Assembly: GCF_001426505.1 (NCBI RefSeq) | Contig: NZ_LMEV01000020.1 | Location: forward strand, 239,606 to 303,605 | Direction of reading: 5' to 3' | From: Variovorax sp. Root473 | Lineage (GTDB): Bacteria; Pseudomonadota; Gammaproteobacteria; Burkholderiales; Burkholderiaceae_C | DNA: 64,000 bases | Part shown: positions 7,311 through 16,096 of the stretch, in pieces | How positions within the stretch are numbered: position 1 is the first letter of the stretch | Layout of the letters: every line of letters begins with the position of its first letter | The notes under the pieces: model-generated | What the model was told of the DNA's origin: nothing | What the model saw: the letters and a program-made list of their open reading frames with translations, nothing else | The model's database searches: none | Translations under genes and position numbers: made by a program

Positions 7311-9076
7311 GCGCGTGGCAACTGCCCTTTGTCCGCCCAGCCTCTCTTGAGGGCCGTCATTTTTCGACGGTGATCGTCGGCGCCGGCATCAATGGCGTGG
7401 GCGTGTTCCGAGACCTGTCGCTGCAGCGCGTCGATTGCCTCATCGTCGACAAGGGCGACTTCGGCGCCGGCGCCAGCAGCGCGCCCTCGCGCATGATCCA
7501 CGGCGGCCTGCGCTACCTCGAAAACGGCAGCTTCTCGCTGGTGGCCGAGGCCACGCGCGAGCGCAACCTGCTGCTGCGCAACGCGCCGCACCTGGTGCAG
7601 CCGCTGAAGACCGTGGTGCCGCTGTCGAGCTTCTTCGGCGGCCTGATGAGCAGCGCGCTCAAGTTCTTCGGCCGCACGCCGCCGCAGCGCACGCGCGGCC
7701 TGCTGGCCGTGGCCGCGGGCCTGCGCCTGTACGACCTGCTGGGCCGGCGCCAGCGCGTGATGCCGGGCCACCGCATCAGCCGCGTGCCCACCAGCGACCG
7801 CCGCCTGTTCCGCGCCGCCATCCGCTGGACCGCCACCTTCTTCGATGCCTGGATCAGCCATCCCGAATGGCTGATCCTCGAACTCATCGGCGACGCCTGC
7901 CGCGACCAGCCGCGCTCGGTGGCGTCCAACTACTGCCGTGTGACGGGCTGCGCGGGCAACATCCTCACGCTGCGCGACGAGATCACCGGCGCGCTGGTGC
8001 GCGTCACGGCCGACACCGTGGTGAACGCCACCGGTGCCTGGCTCGACCGGAGCGCGGCCGTGCTCGGCGGCGCCGGCCCGCGCGTGATGGGCACCAAGGG
8101 CTCGCACCTCGTGCTCGATCACCCGGCGCTGCGCGACGCGCTCGAAGGCCGCATGGCCTACTTCGAGGCGGTGGACGGGCGCGTGTGCATCGTCTACCCC
8201 TTCCTCGACCGCGTGCTGGTGGGCTCCACCGACATCCCGGTGGAAGATCCCGACCAGATCGTCACCGAGCCGGCCGAGATCGACTACCTGATCGACGTGC
8301 TGCGCGAGGTGTTCCCGAACATGGCCTTCGACCGCAACCACGTGATCTACACCTACGTCGGCGTGCGCCCGCTGGCGCGTTCCGACGCCGACAAGCCGGG
8401 CCAGATCTCGCGCGACCATTCGGTGGTGGTCGACCCGCCAAGCGCGACGCGCGACGTGCCCATCGTCGGCCTCGTGGGCGGCAAGTGGACCACCTTCCGC
8501 GCATTGGCCGAGGAAGCCACCGACCACGTGCTGCGCCACCTGGGCCGCTCGCGCACCGCCTCGACCCAGTCGCTGCCCATCGGCGGCGGCGCCGAGCTGC
8601 CGGCCGACGCGGCCGCCACCGAACGCTTCATCGACAAGATGACGGCCGGCTCGGGCCTGGGCCGCGCACGCGCGCTGGGCCTGCTGCGCCGCTACGGCTC
8701 GAAGGCGCTGCCGCTGGCGCAGCGCCTCGCGGCCTTGGGCGACACGCCGCTGCGCCATGCGCCCGAGTACTCGGCGGCCGAGCTCTCGTACCTGTGCATG
8801 GAGACCGGCGTCGTGCACCTGGACGATCTCGTGATCCGCCGCACGCTGCTGGCCATCCGCGGGCTGGTCACCGATGACGCGCTCGCCGAGATCGCTGGCG
8901 TGGCCGCCGAAGCCCTCGGCTGGGACGCGGCCCGTGCACACGAAGAGCTGCGTGCCTGTGCCGCTGCGCTGCGCGAGCGCCACGGCGTGCGCCTGCAACC
9001 GGTGGCGGCCAACGAGCCGGCGCCTTCCGCTTTCGATGCATCATTGATGGCCAGCCCCGTCCTCGGCCCGACCTAA
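7307..9076 (+). CDS. GlpD-family FAD-dependent (polyol/glycerol) phosphate dehydrogenase
   Basis: A 589-residue flavoprotein of the glycerol-3-phosphate dehydrogenase family, long enough to include the C-terminal helical DAO_C domain. The FAD-binding motif VIVGAGINGVGVFRD lies at about residues 23-37, followed by the family stretch SRMIHGGLRYLE and, later, VGSTDIPVEDP and GGKWTTFR. Members oxidise a polyol phosphate to a keto-phosphate and pass electrons to the quinone pool. Its start overlaps the kinase stop as ATGA. Because it is locked into a sugar-uptake operon with a kinase and an aldolase rather than with glpF/glpK, I read it as a dehydrogenase for the phosphorylated product of the kinase (compare EryB); true sn-glycerol-3-phosphate dehydrogenase activity remains possible. 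I therefore give no gene symbol. Confidence 0.85.
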   Translation: MSAWQLPFVRPASLEGRHFSTVIVGAGINGVGVFRDLSLQRVDCLIVDKGDFGAGASSAPSRMIHGGLRYLENGSFSLVAEATRERNLLLRNAPHLVQPLKTVVPLSSFFGGLMSSALKFFGRTPPQRTRGLLAVAAGLRLYDLLGRRQRVMPGHRISRVPTSDRRLFRAAIRWTATFFDAWISHPEWLILELIGDACRDQPRSVASNYCRVTGCAGNILTLRDEITGALVRVTADTVVNATGAWLDRSAAVLGGAGPRVMGTKGSHLVLDHPALRDALEGRMAYFEAVDGRVCIVYPFLDRVLVGSTDIPVEDPDQIVTEPAEIDYLIDVLREVFPNMAFDRNHVIYTYVGVRPLARSDADKPGQISRDHSVVVDPPSATRDVPIVGLVGGKWTTFRALAEEATDHVLRHLGRSRTASTQSLPIGGGAELPADAAATERFIDKMTAGSGLGRARALGLLRRYGSKALPLAQRLAALGDTPLRHAPEYSAAELSYLCMETGVVHLDDLVIRRTLLAIRGLVTDDALAEIAGVAAEALGWDAARAHEELRACAAALRERHGVRLQPVAANEPAPSAFDASLMASPVLGPT

Positions 9077-9077
9077 C

Positions 9078-9845
9078 GTGACCCTCACCACCGCCCCCGA
9101 CACCGTGTCGACGACCTCGCTCGACCGCAACTCCGAATCGCCGCTGTGGGCGCAGTTCCGCGACGCGATCCGGCTGCAGATCCTGCAGGGCGAGCTGCCC
9201 ATCGGCGCCAAGCTGCCGTCCGAGGCCGAGCTCGGCGAGCAGTTCGGCATCTCGCGCATCGTCGTGCGCGAGGCGCTGGCCGACCTGGTGCGCAACAACC
9301 TCATCTACAAGATCAAGGGCCGCGGCGCCTTCGTGTCGGCGCGCGAGCGCGACGAAGACTTCGTGTCCACCGTGCTGGGCTTTTCCGACGAGATGGAACG
9401 CAAGGGCCGCTCGGTGCGCACGCAGATCCTCGTGCAGGAACTGCGCGCCGCCACCGCGCAGGAAGCCGCCGCGCTGGGCCTCACCGAAGACGCGCAAGTG
9501 GTCGGCCTCAAGCGCCTGCGCAGCGTCGATGGCGAACTGCGCCTCTTGGTCGAGACGGCCGTGCCCGCCGACCTGGCACCGGGCCTGCACCGCACGCGGC
9601 TGGACGACCGCTCGCTCTACGACGTGCTGCGCCGCCAGTACGGCGTGCGGCTGGTGCGCGCCGAACGCTGGATCGATGCCGTGCTGCCCGACGCGGAAAC
9701 CTGCCGCCTGCTCGACCTGCCGCAGCCCGAGCCGCTGCTGCGCATCGAATCGATCGCCTACGGCGCCAACGGCCGGCCGCTGGAACACTATCGCGCGCTG
9801 CACCGCTGCAAGACCAGCCGCCTGCACGTGCAGACGACGACCTGA
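9078..9845 (+). CDS. GntR-family (HutC/UTRA) transcriptional regulator
   Basis: A 255-residue regulator beginning at a GTG one base after the dehydrogenase stop. Residues about 22-92 form a GntR winged helix (LPSEAELGEQFGISR, then KGRGAFV). The remainder matches the UTRA effector-binding domain of the HutC subfamily, which binds sugar phosphates or related small molecules. It closes the rightward operon and is the obvious candidate to control both operons through the repeats at 5724 and 5814. Such regulators are usually repressors released by a pathway intermediate. The next gene is convergent, with only two bases between stop codons. Confidence 0.9.
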   Translation: MTLTTAPDTVSTTSLDRNSESPLWAQFRDAIRLQILQGELPIGAKLPSEAELGEQFGISRIVVREALADLVRNNLIYKIKGRGAFVSARERDEDFVSTVLGFSDEMERKGRSVRTQILVQELRAATAQEAAALGLTEDAQVVGLKRLRSVDGELRLLVETAVPADLAPGLHRTRLDDRSLYDVLRRQYGVRLVRAERWIDAVLPDAETCRLLDLPQPEPLLRIESIAYGANGRPLEHYRALHRCKTSRLHVQTTT

Positions 9846-9847
9846 GC

Positions 9848-10747
9848 TCAGGCCTTCGCGCTGCTGCTGCTGCTGCGTGAAGGCAAGAGCACCGAGGCGA
9901 TGGCGACCATCATCAGCGCCACCGCCACCCAGTCCTGCCAGTGCACGACCTCGCCGAGCCACACCGCGCCGCTGAACACGCCGAGCACGGGGATGAACAT
10001 CACGCTCAGGGTTGAGGCCACCGGCGGCAGGCCGCGCGCCAGGTAGAACCACGCCGCGTGCGCGAAGCCGAAGATCAACACCGCGTTGTAGGCGATCGAT
10101 CCCCAGGTCACGGCGCCCGGCGAGCGCCACTGGCCGCGTTCGAACAGCAGCGACAGCACCGTCATCACCACGGCCGTCATGAGCGTCATCCAGAACGAGA
10201 GCGTGAGCGTCGGCAGGCCGATGCGCGTGTGGCGCAGCAACTGCGTGCCCAGCGCCCAGGTGGCGGCGGCCACCAGCGCCAGCGCCACGTAGCCGGGCCG
10301 GCCCGCGAAGTCGGTGAGTTCGTGCCACAGCAGCAGCCCGACGCCGATGGCGCAGGCACCCACGCCGGTCCACGCACGCCGCGTGAGCACGGCCGAGAAC
10401 AGCAGCGCGCCGATGACCGCCGAGAACACCGGCATCGTGTAGCCCAGGATCGCGGCGCGCCCGCCCGACAGCGCCTTCACCGCCAGGATGATGCAGGCGT
10501 GCCAGACGAACATGTTGGTCGCGCCCAGCCACACCAGCTCGGGCCAGGCGCTGCGCGGCACGCGAAACGGCACCTTCATCACCACCAGCGCGATCGCCAG
10601 CACGGGCACGCCCAGCCAGATCGAAATCGCGCGAAAAGCCAGCGGCGGGTAGTCGGCCACGCCGAGCTTCATCACCGGCCAGTTGAAGCCCCACGCGAGG
10701 GTGAGGAGGACAAGAAGAACGAACTGGCGCGGCGTGAAGGAAGGCAT
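9848..10747 (-). CDS. DMT-superfamily (EamA) transporter
   Basis: A 299-residue inner-membrane protein with ten predicted hydrophobic segments arranged as two EamA repeats, beginning right after FTPRQFVLLVLLTLAWG. The family exports amino acids, metabolites or drugs. The C-terminus ends in a run of five serines, encoded by a short CTG/GCT trinucleotide repeat near 9862-9876. It is convergent to the GntR gene and lies 46 bases downstream of uvrA on the same strand. Substrate unknown. It has no obvious link to the carbohydrate module. Confidence 0.85.
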   Translation of the reverse strand: MPSFTPRQFVLLVLLTLAWGFNWPVMKLGVADYPPLAFRAISIWLGVPVLAIALVVMKVPFRVPRSAWPELVWLGATNMFVWHACIILAVKALSGGRAAILGYTMPVFSAVIGALLFSAVLTRRAWTGVGACAIGVGLLLWHELTDFAGRPGYVALALVAAATWALGTQLLRHTRIGLPTLTLSFWMTLMTAVVMTVLSLLFERGQWRSPGAVTWGSIAYNAVLIFGFAHAAWFYLARGLPPVASTLSVMFIPVLGVFSGAVWLGEVVHWQDWVAVALMMVAIASVLLPSRSSSSSAKA

Positions 10748-10793
10748 GGGCCGCGATTGTGGCGCGGCCCGCGCATTCGTGCTGGCGGCGCGG

Positions 10794-13700
10794 CTACAGC
10801 AGGCGCTTGAGGTAGCGCCCCGTGTGGCTCGCCTCGTTCGCCGCGATGTCTTCCGGCGTGCCTTCGCCCACCACCGTGCCGCCGCCGGCGCCGCCTTCGG
10901 GGCCCATGTCGATGAGCCAGTCGGCGGTCTTGATGACGTCCAGGTTGTGCTCGATGACGACGATGGTGTTGCCCGCGTCGCGCAGCTGGTGCAGTACCTT
11001 CAGCAGCAGCTCGATGTCCGCGAAGTGCAGGCCGGTGGTCGGTTCGTCGAGGATGTACAGCGTGCGACCGGTGTCGCGCTTGCTGAGTTCGAGCGCGAGC
11101 TTCACGCGCTGCGCCTCGCCACCCGACAGCGTCGTGGCCGACTGGCCGAGCTTGATGTACGAGAGGCCCACGTCCAGCAGCGTGCGCAGCTTGCGCTCGA
11201 TGGTGGGCACGGCTTTCAGGAACTCGTGCGCCACCTCGACCGTCATCTCGAGGATCTGCGCGATGTTCCTGCCCTTGTACTGGACCTCGAGCGTCTCGCG
11301 GTTGTAGCGCTGGCCGTGGCAGACCTCGCAGGGCACGTAGACGTCGGGCAGGAAGTGCATCTCGACCTTCACCACGCCGTCGCCCTGGCAGGCCTCGCAG
11401 CGGCCACCGGCCACGTTGAAGCTGAAGCGGCCCGGGCCGTAGCCGCGCTCGCGCGCGGTGTTGGTCTCGGCCATCAGCTCGCGGATGGGCGTGAACAGGC
11501 CCGTGTAGGTGGCCGGGTTGCTGCGCGGCGTGCGCCCGATGGGCGACTGGTCGACGTTGATGACCTTGTCGAAGTACTCGATGCCTTCCACCGACTCGTG
11601 CGCGGCCGGCTCTTCGTGCGCGCGGTACAGCGTGCGCGCCACGGCGGTGTAGAGCGTGTCGTTCACGAGCGTCGACTTGCCCGAGCCCGAGACGCCCGTC
11701 ACGCAGGTCAGCAGGCCCACGGGGAAGGCGACGCTCACGTTCTTCAGGTTGTTGCCGGTCGCGCCGACGACACGGATTTCCTGCAGGTCGGTCTGCGACG
11801 CGAGGTGGGCCGCTTCGCGCGCGGCGCGTCGTTCGGCGGCGGGGCTCTGCGGAAAGCGCGAAGGCTTCTTGCCTTCGTTGAAGGCCGGCTTCTTCACGGC
11901 GGGCAGCCAGGCGGTGCGGTGTTTCGGCACCTCGATCTTCTTGGCGCCCGAGAGGTACTGGCCCGTGAGCGAGTCGGGGTTGGCCGACACCTCGGCGTAG
12001 CTGCCCTGCGCCATCACGCGCCCGCCGTGCACGCCGGCGCCGGGGCCCATGTCGATGACGTGGTCGGCGGCGTGGATCATGTCCTCGTCGTGCTCGACCA
12101 CGATCACGCTGTTGCCGATGTCGCGCAGATGCTTGAGCGTGCCGATGAGCCGGTCGTTGTCGCGCTGGTGCAGGCCGATGCTGGGCTCGTCGAGCACGTA
12201 CATCACGCCCGTGAGGCCCGAGCCGATCTGCGACGCCAGGCGGATGCGCTGCGCCTCGCCGCCCGAGAGCGTCTCGGCGCTGCGGTCCAGGCTCAGGTAA
12301 TTGAGGCCCACGTCGTTCAGGAATTTCAGGCGCAGGCCGATCTCGCGCACCACCTTGTCGGCGATGTCGGCCTTGGCGCCGCGCAGCTTGAGCGTGCTGA
12401 ACCAGGCATAGGCATCGCGCAGCGTGAGGTGGCTCAGTTCGAAGATCGCCATGCGCGGCGGCTCGCCGCCGTTCGCGCCCACGTGCCCGGCGTCGTCCAC
12501 CAGGAACACGTTGCGCGCCTCGCGCCGCAGCCGCGAGCCGCCGCAATCGGGGCAGGGCTGCTGGTTGCGAAAGCGTGCGAGGTCTTCGCGCACCATCACC
12601 GAATCGGTCTCGCGGTAGCGCCGCGTCATGTTCGGGATGATCCCCTCGAAGGGATGCTTCTTCGTGAGCTTCTTGCCCGCGAAGTTGCCCGACTCCATGG
12701 TGTAGTTGAACTTGATCTCTTCACCGCCCGAGCCGTGCAGCAGCGTCTGCTGCACCGAGGCCGGCAGCGATTCGAAGGGCGCGTCGACGTCGAACTTGTA
12801 GTGCTTGGCGACGCTCTCGATCATGCTGAAGTAGTAGCCGTTGCGGCGGTCCCAGCCCTTGATGGCGCCGCTGGCGATCGACAGCGACGGAAACGCCACC
12901 ACGCGCACCGGGTCGAACACCTCGCGGTGGCCCAGGCCGTCGCAGCTCGGGCAGGCGCCCACGGGCGAGTTGAACGAGAACAGGCGCGGTTCGAGTTCCG
13001 ACAGCGAGTAGTGGCAGATCGGGCAGGCGAACTTGGCGTTGAACAGGTGCTCCTTGTCGGGTGCACCCTCGGCGCCCAGCTCCAGCGCAATGGCGCGGCC
13101 TTCGGCCAGCCGAAGCGCGGCCTCGAAGCTCTCGGCCAGGCGCTGCTGCATGTCGGGGCGCGCGCGCAGCCGGTCGATCACCACGTCGATGTCGTGCTTC
13201 TCGGTCTTCTTGAGCTTGGGCAGGTCGTTGTATTCGTACGTTTGCCCGTCGACGCGGAAGCGCACGTAGCCGGCGGCCTGCATCTCGGTGAACAGCTCGA
13301 CGAACTCGCCTTTCTTCTCGCGTGCCACGGGCGCCAGGATCATCAGGCGCGGCTCGTCGGGCAGGGCCAGCGTGGCGTCGACCATCTGCGAGACCGTCTG
13401 CGCCTGCAGCGGCAGGTGGTGGTCGGGGCAGAAGGGCGTGCCGGCGCGCGCGTACAGCAGGCGCAGGTAGTCGTGGATCTCGGTCACCGTGCCCACGGTG
13501 GAGCGCGGATTGTGGCTGGTGGCCTTCTGCTCGATGCTGATCGCGGGCGACAGGCCCTCGATCACGTCGACGTCGGGCTTGTCCATGAGCTGCAGGAACT
13601 GCCGCGCATAGGCCGAGAGGCTTTCCACGTAGCGTCGCTGCCCTTCGGCGTACAGCGTGTCGAACGCCAGGCTCGACTTGCCCGAGCCCGACAGGCCGGT

Positions 13701-13913
13701 GATGACCACCAGCTTGTTGCGCGGAATGTCGAGGTCGACGTTCTTCAGGTTGTGGGTGCGCGCGCCCCGGATGCTGATGCGCTGCTGCGCCAGCACCGCG
13801 CCGAGGTAGGTGTCGCGTTCGAGTTGCGCATCGCGGGCGCTTTCCTCGTTGGCGGCGATGTCTTCAGTGGCTTTGGAATTCAAGGGGGCGATCGTCCGAG
13901 GGCAACCGGACAT
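10794..13913 (-). CDS. uvrA: Excinuclease ABC subunit A, longer than usual
   Basis: A 1039-residue UvrA, the DNA damage sensor of nucleotide excision repair. Landmarks: Walker A GLSGSGKSS (about residue 72), a first zinc module (CPIC ... CPSC), signature SAETLSGGEAQRIR, a second Walker A GVSGSGKST, a second zinc finger CEACQGDG ... CEVC, and signature SATTLSGGEAQRVK. The family norm is about 940-950 residues. The excess comes from an N-terminal extension of about 45 residues before ISIRGARTHNL and an insertion of about 35 residues between EVPKHR and GATGNNLKNV. The N-terminal extension contains EDIAANE, which recurs at the extreme C-terminus. The ATG at 13913 lacks a clear Shine-Dalgarno; a GTG at 13796 would remove most of the extension and is a real alternative start. 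Confidence 0.95.
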   Translation of the reverse strand: MSGCPRTIAPLNSKATEDIAANEESARDAQLERDTYLGAVLAQQRISIRGARTHNLKNVDLDIPRNKLVVITGLSGSGKSSLAFDTLYAEGQRRYVESLSAYARQFLQLMDKPDVDVIEGLSPAISIEQKATSHNPRSTVGTVTEIHDYLRLLYARAGTPFCPDHHLPLQAQTVSQMVDATLALPDEPRLMILAPVAREKKGEFVELFTEMQAAGYVRFRVDGQTYEYNDLPKLKKTEKHDIDVVIDRLRARPDMQQRLAESFEAALRLAEGRAIALELGAEGAPDKEHLFNAKFACPICHYSLSELEPRLFSFNSPVGACPSCDGLGHREVFDPVRVVAFPSLSIASGAIKGWDRRNGYYFSMIESVAKHYKFDVDAPFESLPASVQQTLLHGSGGEEIKFNYTMESGNFAGKKLTKKHPFEGIIPNMTRRYRETDSVMVREDLARFRNQQPCPDCGGSRLRREARNVFLVDDAGHVGANGGEPPRMAIFELSHLTLRDAYAWFSTLKLRGAKADIADKVVREIGLRLKFLNDVGLNYLSLDRSAETLSGGEAQRIRLASQIGSGLTGVMYVLDEPSIGLHQRDNDRLIGTLKHLRDIGNSVIVVEHDEDMIHAADHVIDMGPGAGVHGGRVMAQGSYAEVSANPDSLTGQYLSGAKKIEVPKHRTAWLPAVKKPAFNEGKKPSRFPQSPAAERRAAREAAHLASQTDLQEIRVVGATGNNLKNVSVAFPVGLLTCVTGVSGSGKSTLVNDTLYTAVARTLYRAHEEPAAHESVEGIEYFDKVINVDQSPIGRTPRSNPATYTGLFTPIRELMAETNTARERGYGPGRFSFNVAGGRCEACQGDGVVKVEMHFLPDVYVPCEVCHGQRYNRETLEVQYKGRNIAQILEMTVEVAHEFLKAVPTIERKLRTLLDVGLSYIKLGQSATTLSGGEAQRVKLALELSKRDTGRTLYILDEPTTGLHFADIELLLKVLHQLRDAGNTIVVIEHNLDVIKTADWLIDMGPEGGAGGGTVVGEGTPEDIAANEASHTGRYLKRLL
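10832..10853 (-). repeat. Copy 1 of a near-identical 22-base repeat at the two ends of uvrA
   Basis: This 22-base stretch encodes EDIAANEAS near the UvrA C-terminus and matches 13844-13865 at 20 of 22 positions, in the same orientation. The C-terminal copy is in the normal family sequence, so the N-terminal copy is the unusual one. Confidence 0.6.
13844..13865 (-). repeat. Copy 2 of the uvrA end repeat, in the N-terminal extension
   Basis: This stretch encodes EDIAANEES within the extra N-terminal residues of UvrA and matches 10832-10853 at 20 of 22 bases. It suggests that the extension arose from a copied uvrA 3' end, although coincidence is possible. Confidence 0.55.
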
Positions 13914-13931
13914 GATAGTGCGCCCGTCAAT

Positions 13932-15338
13932 TCATGGCCAGGAGGCGGGTTGCGAGGGGCCCGGTGCGGAGGCTGTCTGCGGCGATGGTGCCGGCGCTGG
14001 GGGTGGCGCATGCACCGGTTCGGCGCTGCCGACGGCCCGGCCGACCATGTGCTCGGCCAGCGTCTCGTACAGCGGGCGGCTGATCATCCGCGAGACCAGG
14101 CTGGCCAGCATGGCCGCCGCCATGAGGCTGAGCACCATCGAATGGCCGTCGACCATTTCCATGACGATGATGAACGCGGTCAGCGGCGCCTGCGTCACCG
14201 CAGCCAGGAAGCCGGCCATGCCCATCGCGATGAGGGCAGGTCCCAGGTCGCTGTTCGCCAGCTGGGCCACCGCGTCCCCGATGCCCGCGCCGATGGAGAG
14301 CGAGGGCGCGAAGATGCCGCCCGGCACGCCGCACCAGGCGGTGAGCCAGGTGGCGATGAACTTCAGCACGGTGTAGAGCGGCGTCAGCTGGTCGTGGCCC
14401 CGCAGCATCTCCTTGACCGCTTCGGAGCCTGCGCCGAAGGTCACGCCGCCCGTCACCAGCCCGATGACGGCGATCGCCAACCCGCCAGCGGCTGCGAAGC
14501 GCACCGGAAAGCGCGCCCGCCAGCACTGCAAGCGCCCGGACGCGCCGCCGGTGAGCGAGGCGATCAGCAGCCGCGCGAACAAGCCGCCCGCCGCGCCGCT
14601 CAGCAGCGTGACCAAGAGGCCGGGACCCAGCGCGTCCCAGCCCAGCCGCGGGACGCGAATCACGCCGAAGTAGCTGGTGTTGCCGAATGCCGAGACAGCC
14701 ACCAGGCCGGCCAGCACGATGGCCGTGATGATCAGGCCGCTGGAGCGCGCCTCCAGCCGGCCCGACAGCTCCTCGATGGCGAACACCACACCCGCCAGCG
14801 GCGCGTTGAAGGCCGCGGCGATGCCGGCGGCGCCGCCGGCCACCAGCAGGGCGCGTGCGTCGATGGTGCTGTTGGGCGAGAGCCAGCGCCGTGCGTGCTG
14901 CATCACGCCGGCCGCGACCTGCACCGACGGGCCTTCGCGCCCGATCGAGAGGCCCGCCGCGAAACCCGCCACGCCGAGCCCGATCTTGGCGACCGTTAGC
15001 CGCAGAGACGCGAAAGCGAAGCGCCGCTCTTCGGGCAGCGCCGGATGCAGCGCGGCCTTGATCTGCGGAATGCCCGAGCCACCCGCGCCGGGGAAGAAGC
15101 GCAGCGTCGCCCACACGATGCCGGCCGTGATCAGCGGCATCGTCAGCAGCACGGCCCAGGGCCAGGCGCGGTAGAAGCGGTGGAACTGGCCGAAGACCCA
15201 GTCGGTGGCGAAGGTGAAGCCCACCACGAACAGTCCCGCCGCGATGGCGTAGCCCAGCACGATGGCCCGGTCGAGCCAGACGCGGCCGCCGCGCAACTCG
15301 GCGCGCAGATGCTCGAAAAAGTCGGGTTCTCGGTTCAT
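13932..15338 (-). CDS. ClC-family chloride channel / H+-Cl- exchanger
   Basis: A polytopic protein of about 468 residues from the chosen start, in the ClC family. Anion-selectivity motifs are readable: GSGIPQ, GREGP (with the gating glutamate), and a final helix containing PLYETLA with the coordinating tyrosine. The internal proton-glutamate region reads FAIEELSG, so a coupled exchanger is plausible. The C-terminus is rich in proline and alanine and has no CBS domains. The start is uncertain: an ATG at 15338 (MNREPDFF) sits a sensible distance before the first membrane segment, while ATG 15359 and GTG 15392 would lengthen the protein. It lies upstream of uvrA on the same strand and divergent from ssb. 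Confidence 0.88.
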   Translation of the reverse strand: MNREPDFFEHLRAELRGGRVWLDRAIVLGYAIAAGLFVVGFTFATDWVFGQFHRFYRAWPWAVLLTMPLITAGIVWATLRFFPGAGGSGIPQIKAALHPALPEERRFAFASLRLTVAKIGLGVAGFAAGLSIGREGPSVQVAAGVMQHARRWLSPNSTIDARALLVAGGAAGIAAAFNAPLAGVVFAIEELSGRLEARSSGLIITAIVLAGLVAVSAFGNTSYFGVIRVPRLGWDALGPGLLVTLLSGAAGGLFARLLIASLTGGASGRLQCWRARFPVRFAAAGGLAIAVIGLVTGGVTFGAGSEAVKEMLRGHDQLTPLYTVLKFIATWLTAWCGVPGGIFAPSLSIGAGIGDAVAQLANSDLGPALIAMGMAGFLAAVTQAPLTAFIIVMEMVDGHSMVLSLMAAAMLASLVSRMISRPLYETLAEHMVGRAVGSAEPVHAPPPAPAPSPQTASAPGPSQPASWP

Positions 15339-15445
15339 CGGTAAAGGCCATTCTGGCATCCCCCGGAGGCTCGGCAGGTCGCCTTGGGGCACAATCGAGG
15401 GTTCTTTTTTCCTCCTCCTTCATCTACTTATCAGGGGCAGTGCAT

Positions 15446-15991
15446 ATGGCATCGGTCAATAAAGTCATCGTCGTCGGCAACCTGGGGCGCGACCCCGAAA
15501 TGCGGACCTTCCCGAGCGGCGATCAGGTCGCGAACGTCACCGTGGCCACCACCGATCGCTGGAAAGACAAGCAAAGCGGCGAGATGCGCGAAGCCACCGA
15601 ATGGCACCGCATCGTGTTCAATGGCCGCCTGGCCGAAATCGCCGGCCAGTACCTGCGCAAGGGCTCGCAGGTCTACGTCGAAGGTTCGCTGCGCACGCGC
15701 AAGTGGACCGACAAGGACGGCATCGAAAAGTACACCACCGAAATCCGCGCCGACCAGATGCAGATGCTGGGCAGCCGCCAGGGCCAGGGCGGCCCGTCGG
15801 GTCCGAGCGACGACGACGGCGGCTACTCGCAAGGCGGTGGCGGTGGGTATTCCCAAGGTGGCGGCGGTGGCGGCTACGCTCCGCGTGCCCCCGCAGCCGC
15901 TGCACCGCGCGCGCCGGCACCGGCGCCCCGCCAGGCGCCGGCCAAGTCGTCGTCGGGCTTCGACGACATGGACGACGACATTCCGTTCTGA
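15446..15991 (+). CDS. ssb: Single-stranded DNA-binding protein
   Basis: A 181-residue SSB with an N-terminal OB fold (MASVNKVIVVGNLGRDPE), a glycine-rich flexible linker at about residues 115-150 containing repeated GGGGYSQG units, and the acidic tip ending DDDIPF that recruits replication and repair partners. The start at 15446 is preferred over a GTG two codons upstream because GGGG is placed about 8 bases before it. It is divergent from the ClC gene and close to uvrA; the uvrA-ssb neighbourhood is common in proteobacteria. A strong intrinsic terminator follows. Confidence 0.96.
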   Translation: MASVNKVIVVGNLGRDPEMRTFPSGDQVANVTVATTDRWKDKQSGEMREATEWHRIVFNGRLAEIAGQYLRKGSQVYVEGSLRTRKWTDKDGIEKYTTEIRADQMQMLGSRQGQGGPSGPSDDDGGYSQGGGGGYSQGGGGGGYAPRAPAAAAPRAPAPAPRQAPAKSSSGFDDMDDDIPF

Positions 15992-16053
15992 TCCAGCGAG
16001 CCGCAGCCGTCGTCCTTTGGGGCGAATGCGCTGCGATCCGTGCGACTCCACAG

Positions 16054-16096
16054 AAACGCGCGTTCCCGAAAAGGGGACGCGCGTTTTTGTTTTTTC
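16054..16096 (+). terminator. Intrinsic terminator of ssb
   Basis: A long stem (AAACGCGCGT pairing with ACGCGCGTTT, extended by TCCC/GGGG) with a short loop is followed directly by a T-rich tract. It lies about 60 bases after the ssb stop. Confidence 0.85.

Noticed and set aside
117..9845. Autoinducer-2 (Lsr) uptake and processing locus, since Lsr also has a CUT2 importer, FGGY kinase and DhnA-type aldolase
   Set aside because: There is one permease instead of LsrC/LsrD, a GntR rather than LsrR regulator, no LsrG, and additional reductase and GlpD-like genes that Lsr loci lack.
10683..14999. Long open reading frame of over 1400 codons on the plus strand opposite uvrA and the ClC gene
   Set aside because: It is an antisense shadow created by high-GC codon bias; it is rich in H, R, V and A with no domain motif, while uvrA and ClC on the other strand are unmistakable.
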